Positions 57,951 to 64,000 of a stretch of 64,000 nucleotides of DNA are shown one piece after another. A program made the position numbers and the translations under genes. Position 1 is the first letter of the stretch; every line of letters starts with the position of its first letter. Location: contig CM055108.1 in NCBI GenBank assembly GCA_029204225.1, positions 21,996,326 to 22,060,325 on the forward strand, read 5' to 3'. This DNA is from Diphasiastrum complanatum. Lineage: Eukaryota; Streptophyta; Lycopodiopsida; Lycopodiales; Lycopodiaceae. The notes under the pieces were generated by a model. The model was not told the DNA's origin, ran no database searches, and worked only from the letters and a program-made list of their open reading frames with translations.

Positions 57951-58695
57951 TGTCAGAAATGGTGAACTCCTACAACTTTGTCGTGACACAAAAGTCAACG
58001 TGCCTTGACTCGAAGGTCGAACGATTCACGAAGATCAAACAATTCGTGAAAGTCAACGTGCCTCCAAGACGAACGGGTGATGAACGATTCGCGAACGATT
58101 CGCGAAAATCAAACATGGCTCCAAGACCACAAAACCGCAAAAACCGCAAAGCAACGAAAAATCAACGAAAGATAATCTTTCACGCTGCCAGCTGGCATCT
58201 CAACGGGCTTGGAGTCTTAAACTTCACGCCCAGCTGAAACGGGTAGCAACAACGGAGAGTAACTAATTAGTTGATTAGCGTTAATTACTCTTGTAATTCT
58301 CTGCTTAGCTATCTTGTAAACTCCACACAGTGGAGATAAAAACTACATTTCTGGATTATAGTAGACACAGTGAGATATAGAGAGTAGAGCAGAAAAAGAA
58401 ATAGACGAGAAACGAAAACAGTTGTGTATGAAAGTCTGCCAATGAGCAGAACAGAATGAAAGAGCAGAGCGTCAGGCCGCCAACGAGCGAGACACTGACC
58501 ATCTCGCTCTTAAAAAATTAAACTGATAATTTGATTGCTCTATTTTCATGCATCTCCTTGTCTTCCGATGTCTTGATTGCTAGAATGGAATCTGTTCTGT
58601 GATGTGTAGTCGCGTGTCCAGGTTCATGTGAGCTTCCGCACAAAAGAAAATTCAAAGAAACAAAATCGTTCGCGACAACAAAATCGTTCGCGCCA

Positions 58696-59832
58696 GTTTT
58701 GAACAGCAGCATCCTTTCCAACAACCAAACGTAGGTATATCCAGCTCAGTGCTTGCCAAAAACCTATAATCCATTGAAAAAAGCCTACCAAATTTTAAAA
58801 CCACCTACTAAGAAAAATTCTGTAGGTTCTCATAACCTACATGTTTGAGCACTTATAGGTTATGAGCCTATCAAATATTAAACTATAGGTTTTTATTTTC
58901 ATATAAATTGTTTTCGGTTCAAGGTTTTAGAAATAATTAGTTTAGCTCTAAGCTTTAATACATTATTTGAGTGGCCCACCAAATTTAACAATTTGATATT
59001 GATTATTGCATCACTCTAATTTCTTGTGTTTTTTAGAAGTTGTTGACTTTTCAAAAATCTTGTCTTTTGAATCTTGCATCTCAGTTTGCTTGCGGGAAAG
59101 ATATTACGAATTTACATTAATAACTAACTCTATTAATGTGAATTTGTAATATTTTGTCGACAATCAAATTGTCAATAAAGCTATGTAATATAAGCGTTAT
59201 ATGAACCTACTTACTTTACTACACATCAATTTCTTGCATTTGAAAACAATAAACAAAAATTTTCTTGCATCTCAAAAATGTTGTCAATTTTTTCAAAGTC
59301 AATTCCCTTTAAGTTTTTTACAAAGTTAATTTTTGGAAAAAGATGTCAATTCCATTCTTATACTTGCCGGCTTTTCCTAACAATGAGCCAAAGTTTTATC
59401 AGAGCCTTTTTAAAAGTTTTTTTTAAGCCTCCTCTGTATATAATCTTAGGCTTTGTGTTAGGTTGAAAAAAATGTTTTCCGCAAGCACTGATCCAGCTCT
59501 GGCACCAACCACTTTAGTACTTTTGCCAAGGACACCTGACGATCAGTCATAAAAAAATTCGGGACCATTTATAGTATCTGGCAAACTCTGTCCCCAAATC
59601 GCACGCAACAATCAACAAGGACGGCATGCTAACCGCTTTCTTACCAGGTCACATAAACACGCCCAATCCATTCCCTTCGTCTTGTTCGCAACTGAAGTGC
59701 TGCGTCACAGTTGTTCAACGACAGTGTCTACAAAACAATAAGGCAACTGGACTATGCTCAGGTTACAATACCGCTTGGGCTTTCGGATATTCTCAAGACA
59801 AGCTGGCGTATAGACTACCCAATGGACAGTAG
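58696..59832 (+). pseudogene. Secreted-protein gene, copy C, interrupted
   Basis: Bases 58696-58746 match the codons for FEQHAAQQPNVGISS of copies A and B; after the MITE the match resumes at 59491 and runs to the stop at 59832 (ending AYRLPNGQ). The 5' part, with the signal peptide, is gone, replaced by Copia-1. Short deletions, a shift near 59540 and stops break the frame. The C-terminal 60 codons (SQLKCCVTVVQRQCLQNNKA ...) are still readable but diverged more than A and B from each other. Confidence 0.85.
58747..59490. mobile_element. Non-autonomous hAT-type MITE, 744 bp
   Basis: Terminal inverted repeats CAGTGCTTGC (58747-58756) and GCAAGCACTG (59481-59490) are perfect over 10 bp and continue imperfectly. 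The flanks ATCCAGCT at 58739-58746 and 59491-59498 are an exact 8-bp target duplication; copies A and B have a single ATCCAGCT at this point. Eight-base duplication with CAG...CTG ends is the hAT pattern. It has no transposase coding and is AT-rich inside. Confidence 0.9.
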
Positions 59833-59894
59833 TACACATTTCTATCAGGGTAGGTGTCAGTCATTTATTCAAGGTTGCCATTTTTTTTAAATGG

Positions 59895-60410
59895 CAGCCA
59901 GAATTGCAACCCTGGCTCCATTGTTTTTTGCAGCCAAGCGGGCTGGCTACAATAAACAATGTAGCCAGGATTATGATCTTGGCTGCAAATTGTTTTGCAG
60001 CCAAGATCGCAACCCTGGATGCAAAAAACAATGCAACCAGAGTTGCAATTGTGGTTGCAAATTTTTTTTCAACCCGGATCGCAACCCTGGTTGCAAAAAC
60101 AGTTGCAGCCAGTACGCTTGGCACGTCGGCGTGCCTGTCTGCAAAACCCAATGCAGCCAGGCTTATGATCCTAGCTGCAATTTTTTTGCAGCCAGAATTG
60201 CAACTTTCGCTGCAAAAAAAATGTAGCCAGGCTTATGATCCTGGTTGTAAATTTTTTTTGCAGCCAGGATCACAACACTGGCTGTAAAAAGCAACTGTAT
60301 AAAGCAACGCAGCCACGATTGCCATCTTGGCTACAAATTTTTTTCTAGCTAGGATTGCAACCCTGGCTGTAAAAAACAATGTAGCCAGCCTTATTATCCT
60401 GGCTGCAACC
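59895..60410. repeat. Array of about 13 quasi-palindromic 36-bp units
   Basis: Units begin near 59895, 59961, 59997, 60030, 60069, 60105, 60153, 60189, 60222, 60260, 60308, 60344 and 60382. Each is close to GCAGCCAGGATTGCAACC followed by CTGGCTGCAA and an A- or T-rich spacer, so each can fold by pairing GCAGCCAGG with CCTGGCTGC. Open frames across it are a by-product of the repeat. Confidence 0.8.
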
Positions 60411-60713
60411 GGTGAAAGAGAGGAACCGTAACCGTTGAGAGAGAGGTACCATGAAAATCGTTGAGAGAGTGGAACCGTGAACGGTTCCTCTCTTTCAACG
60501 GTTCTCACGGAGAGCAGCATCCGAGAGAGAGGGAGAGCATCCGAGAGAGAGAGAGAGAGAGCATCGTGAGAACCGTGAGCGAGAGAGAGGGAGAACCACG
60601 AGTGAGTGAGAGAGCAACCGTTAGAACCGTGAGTGAGAAAGAGAAACCGTGAGAACCGTTGAGAGAGAGGAACCATGAGAACCGTGAGTAAGAGAGGGAG
60701 AGCATATGAGAGA

Positions 60714-60746
<33 letters not shown>

Positions 60747-60886
60747 CACCATGAGAACCGTGAGTGAGAGAGAGAGGGAGAGCATGAGAGAGAGAGAGAG
60801 AGAGAGGAACCATGAGAAGGACCGTGAGAACCGTGAGAGAGAGAACACCGTGAAAACCATGAGTGAGAGAGAGAGAGGGAGAGCAT

Positions 60887-60936
<50 letters not shown>

Positions 60937-61060
60937 ATCATTGAAGCATTGATACAGATGTTATAGCATCCACCATTGAGAGAGAGGAACCGTGAGAACC
61001 GTGAGAGAGGAACCACGAGAACCGTTGAGAGAGAGGAACCGTGAGAACCCTAGAATGCCA
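60411..61060. repeat. GAACCGTGAGA/GAGAGA minisatellite
   Basis: Repeats of GAGGAACCGTGAGAACCGTT mixed with GA runs and AGGGAGAGCATCCGAGAGAG. GA tracts lie at about 60714-60746 and 60889-60936. An inverted piece (GGTTCCTCTCTTTCAACGG, 60484) makes a palindrome with 60410-60480. Long Glu/Arg or Ser/Leu ORFs here are artefacts. Confidence 0.85.
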
Positions 61061-61350
61061 ACCAGCATGTCTTGAATTCACGATTACATTAATATTTATA
61101 TTTCATTGATCTGTATTGTTTTTGTTTTTGTTTTGTAGTGTTTAGGGACAAAGTACACAAGTAAACTTCTTTCATCATGCTAAAACGTATCAGATGGACG
61201 AGCTGAATGCCACAAGTTATAAATTGCAAGTAACTAACATTGACAATAGCAGAATGACTAATATTCCAAACTAGGTCAAGAAATACATTTAAACTCAATG
61301 ACTCACAATAATAGTATTTCAATTTTTCATCACACAAGATTCAGAGCTTG

Positions 61351-61827
61351 TTAGAGATGTGGTACATTTCTCTCCCTAGATAATACTTGAAATAACTCAG
61401 AAATAGTGAGACGTGGTTGATGCATAACCATGTTGTTGTCAATGTCCAGCCCCAGAACAACAATATAGATAAAGTACATATGCTTGCAAGGTGTAAATTT
61501 TTCTCTCGTTGTGCCTCTCACGAAATCCTCACAAGTGCAGTTTGGAGATTCTTGGATCGTGTATGTGTTTCCATTTGGATTTGTTGCGAAACTCTGCACA
61601 TGAAAAGAAACTTCTCGATTTTTAACCTTCACATCCTCCTTAACAATGCATGCCCTCATTTCGATAGCTCTTGCAATTCTCTCCTTTGCAGCAATAGAAA
61701 TTGAGTGCCTTCTTCTGGTTTTTCCTTTTTGCGGAGGAGTTGCAAATTCTTTCATGTGTGGGCCTGTTTGTTGTCCATCAAATGGGCATGCTGTTCTAGT
61801 TTCATGTTCTTCCGTACACTCCAACAC
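61351..61827 (-). CDS. SWIM zinc-finger ORF, transposon-type
   Basis: 158 open codons on the minus strand ending TAA at 61351. The N-terminal part is charged, with a basic KGKTRRRHSISIAAKERIAR stretch (NLS-like). Then EVSFHVQSFATNPNGNTYTI leads to a SWIM finger: CTCEDFVRG ... PCKHMYFIYIVVLGLD (C-x-C...C-x-H; about 61440-61520). SWIM fingers close MULE/FAR1-type transposases and also occur alone in domesticated proteins. No DDE core is in this frame or near it. The start is unclear: the frame opens at a TTG and no good ATG precedes the charged part, so it is probably the last exon of a larger gene. It sits between two GA/CT minisatellite tracts. Confidence 0.55.
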   Translation of the reverse strand: MLECTEEHETRTACPFDGQQTGPHMKEFATPPQKGKTRRRHSISIAAKERIARAIEMRACIVKEDVKVKNREVSFHVQSFATNPNGNTYTIQESPNCTCEDFVRGTTREKFTPCKHMYFIYIVVLGLDIDNNMVMHQPRLTISELFQVLSRERNVPHL

Positions 61828-63079
61828 ATTAGAGGAGCCTTTAAGAATTCATGCAAGATGTAATTTACATTATTCAAAAATTATAGCACTAGTACTTTTG
61901 ACTTGCCATAACTTTTTAATCGTAGCTCAGAAGTATATCATCTAGCATATCATTGGAAAGTCCTTGTCAACCTTATGAAAACAACTTCTTGCTTGTAATG
62001 TAGTGTTTTTTTGGCTGATTTTTATTCATTGAGTATTTTTGCCTCAACTTCTAAGAGAGCATATCTACATTCAATAGACGGACTTTTGGGACAGCCGTCT
62101 ACGCTATGGCAGAAAAATCAGCAGCATTTATGACAAAGTCTTGTTAGAAGGGCCAGCAAAATATTGCTTAAAAGAGCAAAAATTTCTAAATTTTTTGCAA
62201 AATATAAAATTCTACATAACTTTCATTTTGAAGTGACCATTAAACATCTACTAAAAGCCCAATAGTATGAGAATACATCAAACAGTTTCTAGAAATGAAA
62301 TAACCATGTACAATAAAGCAGAGGTTTATTGAATTCATACGAGTTTCTATAACCTACTCTGAGAATACCAACCTAGCAAGCCTTTTAGTTACATCAGAAG
62401 TATTACAATAATTTGTCATATAGCCAACTACTCTATCTAATCATAAGAGGACAAATCAGCTAGATAATGCATTCAACAATGTCAACCCACTTAGTGAAAT
62501 CAAACTAGCAAGCATTTTGGTTACAGTAATAGTATAGCCCCAAATATAGCCGACAAATTTATTTAATCATTATAGTAGTAATCGAATATGTCATAGCTTA
62601 AAGATGTACACATCATGATCACCCTCAACCAACCGAGTAGCCAAACACAAAATGGGCATTAGGTGACAATTATAGAACTACAGCCCAAAATGCTTTTCCA
62701 AACAGCAAACTACTCTATCTATTCATTACAGAACTACAATAGAACACAAGATAATGCATTCAATACTAGCAGAAAACTACGACAACAAGGCATTTAGTTA
62801 CACTACAAATAAAACAGCCCATATTGCATTGCCATACAACCGCCAACTCATTCTAATCAAAAACAGTAAAAAAAAAACCTGTGGTAAAAACTTTACCATC
62901 GTAGTAAAGGATTTGGGCCATTAGGACTCACTCCATGTCAAACCACCCTTGAAAAACCTTAAACAATCTATACAATTTGTAAAGACAGTGGTAATAAGAT
63001 TTGGAACTAGTATTGATTTAGAGCTAGAACAATAAATAAACTGTCAAATAAACTTAATGCATGGATTAAATTGGGAACT

Positions 63080-63080
<1 letters not shown>
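61828..63080. other. AT-rich stretch without a recognisable gene
   Basis: It includes 61890-61965, which resembles the loop of the foldback MITE at 37420-37470 (ATAACTTTTTAATCGTAGCTC). The rest has no coding pattern in any frame. Confidence 0.4.

Positions 63081-64000
<920 letters not shown>

Larger units (their letters stand above)
52427..58695 (+). mobile_element. Copia-1 element replacing the middle of copy C
   Basis: A Ty1-copia element with a truncated 5' LTR (52427-52618), primer site TGGTATCAGAGCC (52619-52631), gag-pol and a full 3' LTR (57952-58695, TGTCAGAAATGG ... CGCGCCA) preceded by AGAGGGAG. The shared LTR part (TTAAAAAATTAAACTGAT ... AACAAAATC) is nearly identical. Left and right flanks are both copy C block sequence, but about 1.3 kb of block is missing between them, so insertion went with a deletion or later loss. 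A further insert sits at about 54700-55440. Confidence 0.85.

Noticed and set aside
59861..60287. Cys-rich ORFs across the hairpin array
   Set aside because: They arise from the 36-bp repeat, where most unit spacings are multiples of three; they occur on both strands.

Overview
The window is a gene-poor, repeat-rich stretch of a land-plant nuclear genome. The evidence is a nuclear gene for a plastid-targeted YGGT (YLMG1/Ycf19-like) protein with a G-box/I-box promoter, many Ty1-copia elements with the plant initiator-Met-tRNA primer site, Ty3-gypsy remnants with a tRNA-Asp primer site, and long GA/CT and TA microsatellites. The species cannot be named; a large-genome plant such as a fern or gymnosperm is only a guess. 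No rRNA, tRNA or CRISPR was seen.

Layout. 1-3221: copy A of a duplicated block carrying a gene for a small secreted six-cysteine protein (2037-2585), with a GC-rich inserted segment upstream. 3561-9720: a decayed DDE-transposase fragment, copia fragments, an antisense copia LTR and a long 5'-truncated copia. 10901-17300: remains of an unusual cellular-type element, with DDE transposase pieces on both strands, an unknown minus-strand gene, a divergent promoter dense in CACGTG boxes, and a plus-strand spliced gene joining a histone H3-like fold to a Ulp1-type cysteine protease. 17462-25616: copia fragments, a non-autonomous copia carrying a foreign ORF, and the 5' end of a gypsy element. 27190-29202: a gypsy RT relic and the YLMG1-like gene, the only clearly intact host gene of known family. 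30231-42844: copia pieces, an LTR element with an unrecognised ORF, and a foldback MITE. 42866-45810: copy B of the secreted-protein block. 46226-49625: a gypsy element with a repeated leader. 51246-59832: copy C of the block, whose middle is replaced by a copia element and whose gene is split by a hAT-type MITE with a perfect 8-bp target duplication. 59895-64000: an array of 36-bp quasi-palindromes, then GA/CT minisatellites flanking a SWIM zinc-finger ORF.

How the parts relate. The three copies of the secreted-protein block share flanks, so they act as a dated internal reference: insertions in one copy have empty sites in another. The 10.9-17.3 kb region looks like one mobile unit (transposase, unknown protein, H3/Ulp1 protein, shared promoter), because a second decayed copy of its transposase lies at 3561-4262. 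All its reading frames carry stops, some explained by C-to-T change, so the local copy is dead. The H3-Ulp1 fusion with its iterated promoter motif is the best candidate for something undescribed.
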